A stretch of 64,000 nucleotides of DNA from Comamonas flocculans (GTDB lineage: Bacteria; Pseudomonadota; Gammaproteobacteria; Burkholderiales; Burkholderiaceae_C), in NCBI RefSeq assembly GCF_007954405.1, contig NZ_CP042344.1:1860001-1924000 (forward strand). The letters run 5' to 3'. Below are positions 33,940-42,024 of the stretch, piece by piece. The first letter of the stretch is position 1, and every line of letters starts with the position of its first letter. Below the pieces are notes generated by a model. That model was not told where the DNA came from. It did not search any database and saw only the letters and a program-made list of their open reading frames with translations. The position numbers and the translations under genes were made by a program.

Positions 33940-34842
33940 CTAGGGAATTGCCGGCGGCGTGGGCACGGCGGTGCTGCCGGTGCGTTCACCGATCGAGATG
34001 GTCCAGAGCTTGGCCCAGATGCCGTCGGCCTCCACCTTCTTCAGGAAGGCATTGATGAAGGCCACGCCGTCCGAGTCCTTGGGCAGGCCCACGCCGTAGG
34101 GGTCTTCGGCGCCAAAGGGCGCACCCGCCAGCCGGGTGTCGCCCGTGCCCAGGCTCAGGGCGTTGAGCAGCAGCGTGTAGTCGGTCACGTAGGCATCGAC
34201 GCGGCCCTGGCGCAGCGCGTCCAGCGCCTCCTGGTGCGTCTGGAATTCCTGCACCGTCGCCTTGGGCGCGAACTGCGCGAGGATGGCCGGCCCGGTGGAG
34301 CCGGCCTGCGTCGCGACCTTCTTGCCGGCCAGATCGGCGTGGGACTGGATCGCCTTGTTGTTCGCCTTGACCAGCACCCCCGCCTGCGATGTGTAGTAGG
34401 GGCCGGCAAAGGAAATCTTCTCGGCGCGCGCGGGGGTGATCGAGTAGGTCGCCAGCACCATGTCCACCTGGTCGTTGATCAGCACCTGCTCGCGCGTGGA
34501 CGAGGTCACCTGGGTGAACTGGATCCTGGCGTCGTCGCCCAGGATGTAGCGCGCAATCAGCTGCGCCAGCCCGGCGTCGAAGCCGCGCATCTTGCCGTCT
34601 TTTTCATTGAGCAGGGAAAAGAGGTTGGAGGTCTGGGTCGCGCCCAGACGCAGCGTGCCGGACTGCTTGACCTTGCTGGCCCAGTTGCTCGATGCGAGCG
34701 TGGCCGCGTTGGCGACGGGCCCCTGCGCGATCAGCGCATCGAAGGCGGCGGCATTGATGGGCGTGCCTTGCGCGCACAGCGAACCCGCGGCCACGAGGGC
34801 CAGGGCGGCGACGGAGGACTTGACCAGGGACTTGATCGACAT
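33940..34842 (-). CDS. Periplasmic amino-acid-binding protein of the ABC transporter
   Basis: A 300-residue family 3 solute-binding protein. The signal peptide (VAALALVAAGSLCAQG) is cleaved near residue 25. The binding-fold blocks are QSGTLRLGATQTSNLFSLLNEKDGKMRGFDAGLAQLIARYIL, STREQVLINDQVDMVLATYSIT and KKVATQAGSTGPA, and the C-terminal domain has the typical GLPKDSDGVAFINAFLKKVEADG. It is first in the operon with the two permeases. The ligand cannot be named. Confidence 0.92.
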   Translation of the reverse strand: MSIKSLVKSSVAALALVAAGSLCAQGTPINAAAFDALIAQGPVANAATLASSNWASKVKQSGTLRLGATQTSNLFSLLNEKDGKMRGFDAGLAQLIARYILGDDARIQFTQVTSSTREQVLINDQVDMVLATYSITPARAEKISFAGPYYTSQAGVLVKANNKAIQSHADLAGKKVATQAGSTGPAILAQFAPKATVQEFQTHQEALDALRQGRVDAYVTDYTLLLNALSLGTGDTRLAGAPFGAEDPYGVGLPKDSDGVAFINAFLKKVEADGIWAKLWTISIGERTGSTAVPTPPAIP

Positions 34843-34882
34843 GGGACACTCTCGCGTGTTGGCTCAAGCGGGCCAATATATC

Positions 34883-35836
34883 TCAGTTGGGGCGAGGCCG
34901 GACAGGTCCCCGCGATGGCGCCCACCCAGTCTGCGGCAGGACCTCGGGGTCGAAGGCGTGGTCGCCATGGGGATCAGCAATGCCGGTGGCGTGCGCGCCC
35001 TTGAAGTCGTAGAGCTTCTGGTCCATCAGGTGCGAGGGCACGACGTGGCCCATGGCCCGGAACATGCTCTCGATGCGGCCCGGGTGCTTCTTTTCCCATT
35101 CGCGCAGCATCTCGCCGACGACCACGCGCTGCAGCCCGTCCTGGCTGCCGCAGAGGTTGCAGGGAATGATCGGGAAGTCCTGCAGTTCGGACCAGCGTCG
35201 CGTGTCCTTCTCGCTCACGTGGCACAACGGCCGAATGACGACATGCTTGCCGTCGTCCGACACCAGCTTGGGCGGCATGCCCTTCATGCGCCCGCCGTAG
35301 AACAGGTTGAGCAGCAGTGTGGTGACGATGTCGTCGCGGTGGTGGCCCAGCGCCACCTTGGTCGCGCCCAGCTCGCTGGCCACGCGGTAGAGGATGGCGC
35401 GGCGCAGGCGCGAACACACGCTGCAGGTGGTCTTGCCCTCGGGCACCAGGCGCTTGACGACGCTGTAGGTGTCCTGGTTCTCGATGTGAAAGTCCACCCC
35501 GATGCGCGTGAGGTAGTCGGGCAGCACATGCTCGGGAAAGCCTGGCTGCTTCTGGTCGAGGTTGACGGCGACGATCTCGAAGTGGATTGGGGCGCGCCTT
35601 TGCAGCTTGAGCAGGATGTCGAGCAGCGTATAGCTGTCCTTGCCACCCGACAGGCAGACCATGACCTTGTCGCCGTCTTCGATCATGTCGTAGTCGATGA
35701 TCGCGCGCCCGACCTCGCGGCACAGGCGCTTTTCCAGCTTGTGGGCTTCGTGCTCGGCCTTGCGGGTGTCGTGCGCGGCTGCGGTGGCAGTGGCTTCGTC
35801 GGCGGCTTCGTCGATGTGCATGGCGGTCTTCACCAT
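34883..35836 (-). CDS. ttcA: TtcA, tRNA 2-thiocytidine synthetase
   Basis: A 317-residue enzyme that thiolates cytidine 32 of certain tRNAs using an iron-sulphur cluster and ATP. It has the PP-loop SGGKDS (residues about 64-69) and the cluster-binding pairs CSVC (about 145) and CNLC (about 227), with LGHHRDD between them. The start overlaps folB by seven bases; an ATG 15 bases later is an alternative. The last 14 residues ([13 protein letters not shown] region) extend past the usual end and are encoded by DNA resembling the left end of the MITE-like element at 62906. Confidence 0.95.
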   Translation of the reverse strand: MVKTAMHIDEAADEATATAAAHDTRKAEHEAHKLEKRLCREVGRAIIDYDMIEDGDKVMVCLSGGKDSYTLLDILLKLQRRAPIHFEIVAVNLDQKQPGFPEHVLPDYLTRIGVDFHIENQDTYSVVKRLVPEGKTTCSVCSRLRRAILYRVASELGATKVALGHHRDDIVTTLLLNLFYGGRMKGMPPKLVSDDGKHVVIRPLCHVSEKDTRRWSELQDFPIIPCNLCGSQDGLQRVVVGEMLREWEKKHPGRIESMFRAMGHVVPSHLMDQKLYDFKGAHATGIADPHGDHAFDPEVLPQTGWAPSRGPVRPRPN

Positions 35837-36210
35837 TGTCCGGTTTCGATGCGGATGGCGACTTCGCAGTCGTCAAAGATTTCCAGCTTGGCGATCTTCA
35901 CGCGCACGCCGCGCACGCCGGGCAGGGCCAGCAGGCGCCGCGCCAGCTTGCCGATCAGGCTCTCCAGCAGGTTCAGGTGCTCGGCCTTGCATTCGTCGAT
36001 GATGATCTGGCGCACCTTGCGGTAGTCCAGCACGTGCAGGATGTCGTCGTCCGGCGGCGCCAGCGGCTGGGTGCCGAGGTTGAGCTCGGCGTCCACCTGG
36101 ATCGGCTGGGGCGCCCGGTGCTCGTGCGCCAGGATGCCCAGGTTGGCATCGAAGCGCAGGCCGGTCAGCGCCAGCGTCTGCTGGCCTTGGTGGGGTAGGG
36201 GCATGGTCAT
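35830..36210 (-). CDS. folB: FolB-type dihydroneopterin aldolase
   Basis: A 126-residue T-fold protein ([76 protein letters not shown]). FolB converts dihydroneopterin to 6-hydroxymethyl-dihydropterin in folate synthesis. A second, divergent copy follows at 36232. In place of the usual ERxGxxGxE-like start it reads [12 protein letters not shown], so the active site should be checked. Confidence 0.8.
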   Translation of the reverse strand: MTMPLPHQGQQTLALTGLRFDANLGILAHEHRAPQPIQVDAELNLGTQPLAPPDDDILHVLDYRKVRQIIIDECKAEHLNLLESLIGKLARRLLALPGVRGVRVKIAKLEIFDDCEVAIRIETGQW

Positions 36211-36231
36211 GTCGGGAAGATGCGGCGGCGC

Positions 36232-36645
36232 TCACCAGGGTTTGAGGCGGATGCGTTCGACGCCGACGGATTCGCAATCGGGATAGACGTCGGGCTTGCG
36301 CGTGCCCACGCGCGCGGCCTGCACCTGCGGGCTCAGCAACAGCGCCTGCAAAATGGCGTCGCACAGCGTCTCCTGCAGCGCGTGGTGGCGCGTGCCCACG
36401 GCGTCGGCGATCACGTGGCGGATGAAGTCGTAGTCCAGCGTCTGCGACAGTTCGTCGCGCCCGGCGGGGGCGGCTTCCAGCTTGACGCACAGGTCCACGT
36501 CGAACCACATGCGCTGCGGCGCGCTGCGCTCGAACTCGTGCACGCCGATGCGCACCTGGCGTTCGTGGCGGCGCAGGCTCAGCAGGCGGCATTCGGTGGC
36601 CAGGCGCGGATCGAGCGCGGCGAAGGCCAGCAGCAGGGAAGTCAT
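36232..36645 (-). CDS. Second FolB-like (dihydroneopterin aldolase-family) protein
   Basis: A 137-residue divergent T-fold protein (VRIGVHEFERSAPQRMWFDVDLCVKLE, TLDYDFIRHVIADAVGTRHHALQETLCDAIL, VGTRKPDVYPDCESVGVERI). It overlaps the upstream SDR gene by four bases. It may be a FolX-type epimerase or a FolB with different specificity. Having two copies beside a pteridine-reductase-like SDR points to pterin metabolism. Confidence 0.75.
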   Translation of the reverse strand: MTSLLLAFAALDPRLATECRLLSLRRHERQVRIGVHEFERSAPQRMWFDVDLCVKLEAAPAGRDELSQTLDYDFIRHVIADAVGTRHHALQETLCDAILQALLLSPQVQAARVGTRKPDVYPDCESVGVERIRLKPW

Positions 36646-37439
36646 GGGGCCGGATTTTCGTCGATCGCGAACATCACGTCGCGCGCCAGCGCCACCAGGT
36701 GCTGGCCGTTGTCGGCCTGCAGCGTGCAGCCGTTGAGGCTGGGGTTTTGCGCCAGGAAGACGGCGCTGCGCGCCACCTCGGCCGGCGCGATCGGGGCGCG
36801 CAGCAGGTTCACGCGGCTGGCGCGCTCGAAATTCTCCTCGCTTTGCGGCCCGCTCAGATAGATCAGCCCGGGCGAGAGCCCGCACACGCGCAGCCGCGGC
36901 GCGAGCGCCTGCGCCTGCAGCGCCACGCTGCGCTCGAGCGCGAGCTTGCTCACGGTGTAGGAAAAGTAATCGGGGTTGAGGTTGTGCACCTTCTGGTCCA
37001 GCACATGCACCACGCTGTGCCAGCCGGGCGCGAAGCCGTCTCGCCCGCGCAGCCACTCGGCCAGGCGGTTGGCCAGCAGCAGCGGCGCCACGGCATTCAC
37101 CCCGAAATGCCGCTGCAGCTGCTGCGGCGTGCTGCTGGCGGCGTCGTCCGCTTCAAAAAGGGAAGCGTTGTTGACGATGCAGCGCGGCGCCTGGCCGCCC
37201 AGCGCCTGCAGGCTGCGCTCGAACAGGCTGGCGGCGCCCGTGGCCTCGCCCAGGTCCGCCGCCACGGTGCGGCAAGCGCGGCCCAGCGCCTCGATCTCCG
37301 CCGCGGTGGCGCGGGCCGCACCGTCCGAATGGCGGTAGTGGCACAGCACGTTCCAGCCCGCCCGGGCAAACGCCAGCGAGATTTCACGCCCCAGGCGCCG
37401 GGCGCCGCCGGTCACGAGGACCCAGGATGTGTCTGCCAT
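36642..37439 (-). CDS. SDR oxidoreductase, probable pteridine reductase (FolM-like)
   Basis: A 265-residue short-chain dehydrogenase. The nucleotide-binding motif TGGARRLGREI is at residues about 9-19, the NAS motif is VNNASLF and the catalytic Tyr/Lys are in SYTVSKLALE. The Arg-rich TGGARR start is typical of the FolM/PTR1 branch. It is translationally coupled to a FolB-like gene, which supports dihydropterin reduction. The ATG at 37439 is preceded by a GGAGG-type site; a longer start at 37484 is less likely. Confidence 0.82.
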   Translation of the reverse strand: MADTSWVLVTGGARRLGREISLAFARAGWNVLCHYRHSDGAARATAAEIEALGRACRTVAADLGEATGAASLFERSLQALGGQAPRCIVNNASLFEADDAASSTPQQLQRHFGVNAVAPLLLANRLAEWLRGRDGFAPGWHSVVHVLDQKVHNLNPDYFSYTVSKLALERSVALQAQALAPRLRVCGLSPGLIYLSGPQSEENFERASRVNLLRAPIAPAEVARSAVFLAQNPSLNGCTLQADNGQHLVALARDVMFAIDENPAP

Positions 37440-37495
37440 GTATGAACCTCCGTGCCTGCGGTGGGCGCCGCGGGCGGCCATCATAAGATGCGCCC

Positions 37496-38608
37496 ATGGA
37501 TCCGATTCCCGCCCAAGCCCCTGCGCACGCTGCGCCGGACAACCCGCTGGCCGGGCACCTTCGCGCCCTGATCGCGCAGGCCGGCGGCTGGTTGAGCTTT
37601 GATCGCTTCATGCAGCAGGCGCTCTATGCGCCCGGCATGGGCTATTACGCCAACGACCTGCGCAAGTTCGGCGCCATGCCGGGCAGCGGCAGCGACTTCG
37701 TCACCGCGCCCGAGCTCTCGCCCCTGTTTGGCCAGGTGCTGGCCGCGCAGGTGCAGGAGGCGCTCGAGGCCACCGGCACCGACGAGGTCTGGGAGTTCGG
37801 CGCCGGCAGCGGCGCGCTGGCGGCGCAGTTGCTGCAGCACCTGGGTGCGTCGCTGCGCCGCTACACCATCGTCGATGTGTCGGGCGCGCTGCGTGTCCGC
37901 CAGCAGCAGACGCTGGAGCGCTTTGGCAAGCGGGTGGCCTGGGCCGACCACCTGCCCGCGCGCATGCGCGGCGTGGTGCTGGGCAACGAGGTGCTCGACG
38001 CCATGCCGGTGCGCCTGCTGCAGCGCAGCGGCGGGCGCTGGCACGAGCGCGGCGTGGCGCTGCAGGGCGAGGCCTTCGTCTGGAGCGACCGCCCGAGCGT
38101 GCTGCGCCCGCCCGCCGAGGTCGCGGGCGAGCACGACTACCTGACCGAGATCCACCCCCAGGCCGAGGGTTTCATGCGCACCCTGGCGCAGCACCTGCAG
38201 CAGGGCGCGGCCTTCTTCATCGACTATGGCTTCCCCGAGGCCGAGTACTATCACCCGCAGCGCGACCAGGGCACGCTGGTGTGCCACCGCGCCCACCGGG
38301 TGGACGCCGAGCCGCTGCGGGACGTGGGGCTCAAGGACATCACCGCGCACCTGAATTTCACCGGCCTGGCGCTGGCGGCGCAGGAAGCGGGGCTGCAGGT
38401 GCTGGGCTACACCAGCCAGGCGCATTTCCTGATGAACAACGGCTTTCTATCGAATTTGGAGCAGCTCACGCAGGTGCAGCAAGCGCCAGCGCTCAAATTG
38501 GTGCTGGAACACGAAATGGGCGAACTGTTCAAGGTGCTGGCGCTCGGCGCGGGCCCGGCCTGGCAGCCGCGCGGCTTTGCCGCGGGTGACCGCAGCCACC
38601 GGCTGTAG
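37496..38608 (+). CDS. SAM-dependent methyltransferase, NDUFAF7 family
   Basis: A 370-residue class I methyltransferase of the PF02636/MidA type. It shows the N-terminal block GYYANDLRKFGAMPGSGSDFVTAPELSP, the SAM-binding VWEFGAGSGALAAQLL (residues about 96-112), the LGNEVLDAMPVRLL segment and FFIDYGFPEAEYYHPQR. The eukaryotic relative methylates an Arg of a complex I subunit; the bacterial target is unknown. It is divergent from the SDR gene. A repeat-like stretch at about 38450-38500 encodes the region around residues 318-335. Confidence 0.88.
   Translation: MDPIPAQAPAHAAPDNPLAGHLRALIAQAGGWLSFDRFMQQALYAPGMGYYANDLRKFGAMPGSGSDFVTAPELSPLFGQVLAAQVQEALEATGTDEVWEFGAGSGALAAQLLQHLGASLRRYTIVDVSGALRVRQQQTLERFGKRVAWADHLPARMRGVVLGNEVLDAMPVRLLQRSGGRWHERGVALQGEAFVWSDRPSVLRPPAEVAGEHDYLTEIHPQAEGFMRTLAQHLQQGAAFFIDYGFPEAEYYHPQRDQGTLVCHRAHRVDAEPLRDVGLKDITAHLNFTGLALAAQEAGLQVLGYTSQAHFLMNNGFLSNLEQLTQVQQAPALKLVLEHEMGELFKVLALGAGPAWQPRGFAAGDRSHRL
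38450..38500. repeat. Possible degenerate palindromic repeat inside the methyltransferase gene
   Basis: TCGAATTTGGAGCAGCTCACGC, then AGCGCCAGCGCTCAAATT, resembles the reverse orientation of the repeat family with several mismatches. It is the weakest of the copies listed. Confidence 0.35.
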
Positions 38609-38617
38609 GCGCGGGCC

Positions 38618-38812
38618 ATGGTGCGCTGGTTGATCGTCGTCTTTCTCGCGCTGATGTTCATCAACGGCCTGGCGCCGCTGCTGCGCCGCCTCGGCCTGGG
38701 GCGCCTGCCGGGCGACTTCGAGTTCCGCCTGTTCGGGCGCCAGTGGTCGGTGCCGCTGGCCAGCACCGTGCTGCTGAGCCTGTTGCTGAGCTGGCTGGTG
38801 CGCTGGCTGTGA
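38618..38812 (+). CDS. DUF2905 small membrane protein
   Basis: A 64-residue protein with two membrane segments (residues 1-20 and 46-64) joined by a polar loop containing the family block RRLGLGRLPGDFEFR. It begins nine bases after the methyltransferase stop and is likely cotranscribed. The function of the family is not known to me. Confidence 0.88.
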   Translation: MVRWLIVVFLALMFINGLAPLLRRLGLGRLPGDFEFRLFGRQWSVPLASTVLLSLLLSWLVRWL

Positions 38813-38913
38813 TGCTGTGATGCGCGGCGCTGGAGGCGCCGGCTTGCGCGCTTGAAAATGCCGGCTTCAGCCGCAGCTGCAAGGTCCTGACTGCACCCGA
38901 GTTCGAGCCTGCC

Positions 38914-39354
38914 ATGTCCACACCCTCAGCGCTGCACATCGTCTGCCCCCACTGCCACACCACCAACCGCGTCCAGGCGGGCGACCAGGCCAAGGCGTCC
39001 GACTGCGGCCAGTGCCACCGGCCGCTGTTCGAGGGCGAGCCGCTGGAGCTGGACGCCGGCAGCTTCGACAAGCACCTGGCGCGCAACCAGATTGCGCTGG
39101 TGGTCGACTTCTGGGCGCCGTGGTGCGGCCCCTGCCTGCAGATGGCACCCTTCTTTCACGAGGCGGCCATCGCGCTCGAGCCGCAGGCGCGCCTGGCCAA
39201 GCTCGATACCGAGGCGCAGCCGCAGATCGCCGCGCGCTACGGCATCCGCAGCATTCCGACCATGATCGTCTTCAAGGGCGGCCAGGAGGTGGCGCGCACC
39301 TCGGGCGCGATGGCCACCGAGGGCATCACGCGCTGGATCCGCTCGGTGCTCTGA
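38914..39354 (+). CDS. trxC: TrxC, thioredoxin 2
   Basis: A 146-residue thioredoxin with an N-terminal zinc module (CPHC at about residues 11-14, CGQC near 30), followed by the thioredoxin fold. Its active site is WCGPC at about residues 69-73, in VDFWAPWCGPC, and the cis-Pro loop is IRSIPTMIVFKGG. The zinc module distinguishes TrxC from TrxA. It is a cytoplasmic disulphide reductase tied to the oxidative stress response in E. coli. Confidence 0.95.
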   Translation: MSTPSALHIVCPHCHTTNRVQAGDQAKASDCGQCHRPLFEGEPLELDAGSFDKHLARNQIALVVDFWAPWCGPCLQMAPFFHEAAIALEPQARLAKLDTEAQPQIAARYGIRSIPTMIVFKGGQEVARTSGAMATEGITRWIRSVL

Positions 39355-39394
39355 GGCCCGCCTCTCCTGCTGGGGGAAGTCGGCTCTCCTGCTC

Positions 39395-39410
39395 CTCCCC
39401 GGCAGGGGAG
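39395..39410. terminator. Hairpin after trxC
   Basis: CTCCCC-GGCA-GGGGAG is a short GC-rich perfect hairpin 40 bases after the trxC stop and next to the convergent cca stop, with no T-run. A second hairpin at 39426 lies inside the cca tail. Confidence 0.4.
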
Positions 39411-39411
39411 C

Positions 39412-40713
39412 TCAGCGCTCTTGCTCCCTCCCCCGTTGGGGGAGGGTCGGGGTGGGGGCCGCCCCCGCATCCAGCCATGCCCGCAGCGCATCCGCCCGCG
39501 CCTTGCGGATCTGCTCGCCCACCCTGGAGCCCGTGAGTCCGCGCGCCGCTGCCTGCGCCGCCACCGCGGCCGTCGGTACCCCCAGCACCACCTGCAGCGC
39601 GGCGGCCAGGCGCGGGCGCTGCGGATAGGGCGCCTCGGCGAAGCCCAGGCGCCCGCGCGCGTCGCATTCACAGGCCAGCAGCACGTCGGCAAAGCGCTCG
39701 GGCCGGCGCAGCGCGTCACAGCGCTGCAGCAGCCTGAGCAGCGCCGCGCCATCGAGTTCGAGCGAGCGGTGGATGTTGCCGTGCTCGCGCGCCACCACGT
39801 CGGCGGTCTCGCGGCAGTCGACGGGTACGCGCAGGCGCTCGCACACGTCCCGCAGCAGCCGGGCGCTGCGCCCTTCGTGGCCCAGGTGGCGCGGCAGCAT
39901 GTGCGCCGGCGTCGTGCCCTTGCCCAGGTCGTGCGTCAGGCAGGCAAAGCGTGCGGCGAGCGGTGCTTGCAGGCGCGCTGCCATGTCCAGCACCAGCAGC
40001 AGATGGGCGCCGGTGTCCACTTCGGGGTGGTAGTCGGCGCGCTGGGGCACACCCCACAGGCGATCGACTTCGGGCAGCAGCACGGCCAGCGCGCCGCACT
40101 CGCGCAGCACCTGCAGCATGCGCGAGGGCTGCTCCTGCATCAGCCCGCGCGCCAACTCCTGCCAGACGCGCTCGGGCACCAGCGCGTCCACCTCGCCGGC
40201 GGCCACCATCTCGCGCATCAGCGCCAGGGTTTCGGGCGCGACGGAAAAATCGGTAAATCGTGCGGCAAAACGTGCCACCCGCAGGATGCGCACCGGGTCT
40301 TCGACGAAGGCATCGCCCACGTGGCGCAGCACGCGGCGGCGGATGTCGGCGACGCCGCCATAAGGATCAAAAACGCCTTCAGCGCCCGCCCAGTCTGCGG
40401 GAGCAGCTATGGCGTTGATAGTGAGATCGCGCCGCGCCAGGTCTTCGGCCAAAGTCACGTCGGGCGAAGCCTGCACCACGAAGCCGCGGTAGCCGCGCCC
40501 GCTCTTGCGCTCGGTGCGCGCCAGCGCGTACTCCTCGTGCGTCTCGGGGTGCAGGAAGACGGGGAAGTCGCGCCCCACCGGCAGATAGCCCGCGGCCACC
40601 ATGGCTTCGGGCGTGCTGCCCACCACCACCCAGTCGCGGTCGTGCACCGGGCGGCCGAGCAGACGGTCGCGCACCGCGCCGCCCACCTGGTAGATCTGCA
40701 TTGCCTGGGTCAT
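39412..40713 (-). CDS. cca: Cca, tRNA nucleotidyltransferase / multifunctional CCA protein
   Basis: A 433-residue enzyme that adds or repairs the 3' CCA end of tRNA. It has [10 protein letters not shown] with the catalytic DRDWVVVG pair (residues about 10-33), [12 protein letters not shown], the [12 protein letters not shown] block and an HD phosphohydrolase domain ([11 protein letters not shown]). The start could be ATG 40713 or 40701 ([12 protein letters not shown], like E. coli). A palindromic repeat encodes residues about 100-116, a surface loop between LTINAIA and FDPYGG. The C-terminal [11 protein letters not shown] tail is encoded by a hairpin repeat. Confidence 0.95.
   Translation of the reverse strand: MTQAMQIYQVGGAVRDRLLGRPVHDRDWVVVGSTPEAMVAAGYLPVGRDFPVFLHPETHEEYALARTERKSGRGYRGFVVQASPDVTLAEDLARRDLTINAIAAPADWAGAEGVFDPYGGVADIRRRVLRHVGDAFVEDPVRILRVARFAARFTDFSVAPETLALMREMVAAGEVDALVPERVWQELARGLMQEQPSRMLQVLRECGALAVLLPEVDRLWGVPQRADYHPEVDTGAHLLLVLDMAARLQAPLAARFACLTHDLGKGTTPAHMLPRHLGHEGRSARLLRDVCERLRVPVDCRETADVVAREHGNIHRSLELDGAALLRLLQRCDALRRPERFADVLLACECDARGRLGFAEAPYPQRPRLAAALQVVLGVPTAAVAAQAAARGLTGSRVGEQIRKARADALRAWLDAGAAPTPTLPQRGREQER
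39426..39446. repeat. G/C-rich hairpin encoding the Cca C-terminal tail
   Basis: CCCTCCCCC-GTT-GGGGGAGGG forms a 9-bp perfect hairpin. The same style of element lies at 54647-54679. As part of cca it encodes the PQRGRE tail, suggesting that the gene was extended into a terminator-like repeat. Confidence 0.6.
40367..40415. repeat. Interspersed palindromic repeat, copy 5, inside cca
   Basis: ATCAAAAACGCCTTCAGCGC, then CTGCGGGAGCAGCTATGGCG follows the family layout. It is read in frame within cca, adding several residues to the loop after LTINAIA compared with the E. coli enzyme. Confidence 0.65.
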
Positions 40714-40735
40714 CAGCGGCTCAATCCCTGCGCGC

Positions 40736-41422
40736 TCAGGCGCTGCGCAGCCGGTAGGGCTCTTCAAACGCCAGAAAGTCGTTCTCGGCCCGGGCTGCGT
40801 CCACCCAGGCCTTGACGCCCGGCAGTTGCCGCACCCGCTCGACGTAGGCTTGCGCCTGCGGCGGCAGCGGCAGCTCGTAGGTGGCAAAGCGCATGCACAT
40901 GGGCGCGTAGTAGGCGTCGGCGATGGAAAAGTCGCCAAACAGCATGGGTCCGCCGTGGCGGCCGAGCAGCTCGCTGAAGATCTCCACCACCCGGGCGACG
41001 TCCGCGCGCACGCCGGCCTGGTCGCGCCAGATGAGGGCGCCCACCTCGGGCAGGTGCGCTTCTATGCTCATCGAGCAGTGCTGGCGCAGCGCGCCAAAGC
41101 CGGCGTGCAGCTCGGCCACCACGCTGCGCGCGCGGGCACGGGCGGCGCGCTCTTGCGGCCAGAGGTGTTTTTCGGGAAAGCGCTCGGCGAGGTATTCGAC
41201 GATGGCGAGCGATTCCCACACCGTGGTGTCGCCATCGACCAGCAGCGGCACCTTGCCCGTGGGGCTGAGTGCGCGCAGCTGGCGCTTGAAGTTCGAGTCC
41301 GGCCCGAAGCCGTCCATGCGCAGCACGGTTTCCTCGTGCGCAATCTGCGCCTGCGCGAGCAGCACGCCCACGCGCATCGACCAGGAGGAGTAATTCTTGT
41401 TGCCGGTATAGAACTTGATCAT
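40736..41422 (-). CDS. Glutathione S-transferase family protein
   Basis: A 228-residue two-domain GST of the YfcF type. The thioredoxin-like N-terminal domain has [41 protein letters not shown] (the glutathione-binding PLL and ES residues). The helical C-terminal domain contains [18 protein letters not shown]. The substrate is unknown. The gene starts nine bases after the cyclo-ligase gene on the same strand. Confidence 0.88.
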   Translation of the reverse strand: MIKFYTGNKNYSSWSMRVGVLLAQAQIAHEETVLRMDGFGPDSNFKRQLRALSPTGKVPLLVDGDTTVWESLAIVEYLAERFPEKHLWPQERAARARARSVVAELHAGFGALRQHCSMSIEAHLPEVGALIWRDQAGVRADVARVVEIFSELLGRHGGPMLFGDFSIADAYYAPMCMRFATYELPLPPQAQAYVERVRQLPGVKAWVDAARAENDFLAFEEPYRLRSA

Positions 41423-41431
41423 GCGTACCTC

Positions 41432-42004
41432 TCACATCGGCCAGACCACGCCGTTGTCGTTCAGGATGGCGTCCAGCGGCTGGTCGTGCGCCTCGGGCGT
41501 GAAGTCGTCCAGATAGCCCTGGGTGTAGCCCAGGCCGACGGTGAAGGGGCGCGGCGCAAGCTGGGCCAGCGTGCGGTCGTAGAAGCCCCCGCCATAGCCC
41601 AGCCGGTAGCCGCCGGGCCCATAGCCCACGCAGGGCACGAAGAGCAGCGTCGGCTGCAGCAGCTCGGTGTCCTTGGGCTTGGGGATGCCGTAGGCGTCTT
41701 CTTCCATCGGGCAGCCCGGGTACCAGGCGTGAAAGGCCAGCGTCTTGTGCCGCTTGTCGATCACCGGCAGGCCGATGCGCCGGCGCCGGGATTCATGGAG
41801 CAGCTCGCCGTCTTCCTTCCAGCGGTGCAGCGCGGGCAGCGGATCGAACTCGCCCTTGATCGGCCAGTAGGCGCCGATCACGGTGTCGGGCCGATCGACC
41901 AGCCAGAAGCGCAGCACCTGCTGCAGCGCGTCGGCGCGCGCGGGGCGATCGGCCATGGCCTGGCGCTCGGCCACCAGGCGCTTGCGTGTGGCTGCCTTGT
42001 CCAT
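41432..42004 (-). CDS. 5-formyltetrahydrofolate cyclo-ligase
   Basis: A 190-residue enzyme that converts 5-formyl-THF to 5,10-methenyl-THF with ATP. The family motif is GYGPGGYRLGYGGGFYDRTLA (residues about 129-149), and the N-terminal basic KRLVAERQAM segment and the IGAYWPIKGEFDP block are also present. It is divergent from the transglycosylase gene with only 20 bases between the starts, so the two promoters overlap the coding ends. Confidence 0.92.
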   Translation of the reverse strand: MDKAATRKRLVAERQAMADRPARADALQQVLRFWLVDRPDTVIGAYWPIKGEFDPLPALHRWKEDGELLHESRRRRIGLPVIDKRHKTLAFHAWYPGCPMEEDAYGIPKPKDTELLQPTLLFVPCVGYGPGGYRLGYGGGFYDRTLAQLAPRPFTVGLGYTQGYLDDFTPEAHDQPLDAILNDNGVVWPM

Positions 42005-42024
42005 CCGATAATTCCTCTCTCACC

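Noticed and set aside
33960..34842. Possible extracellular sensing gene linked to the T3SS
   Set aside because: It is a normal solute-binding protein in an operon with its permeases and has no T3SS motif.
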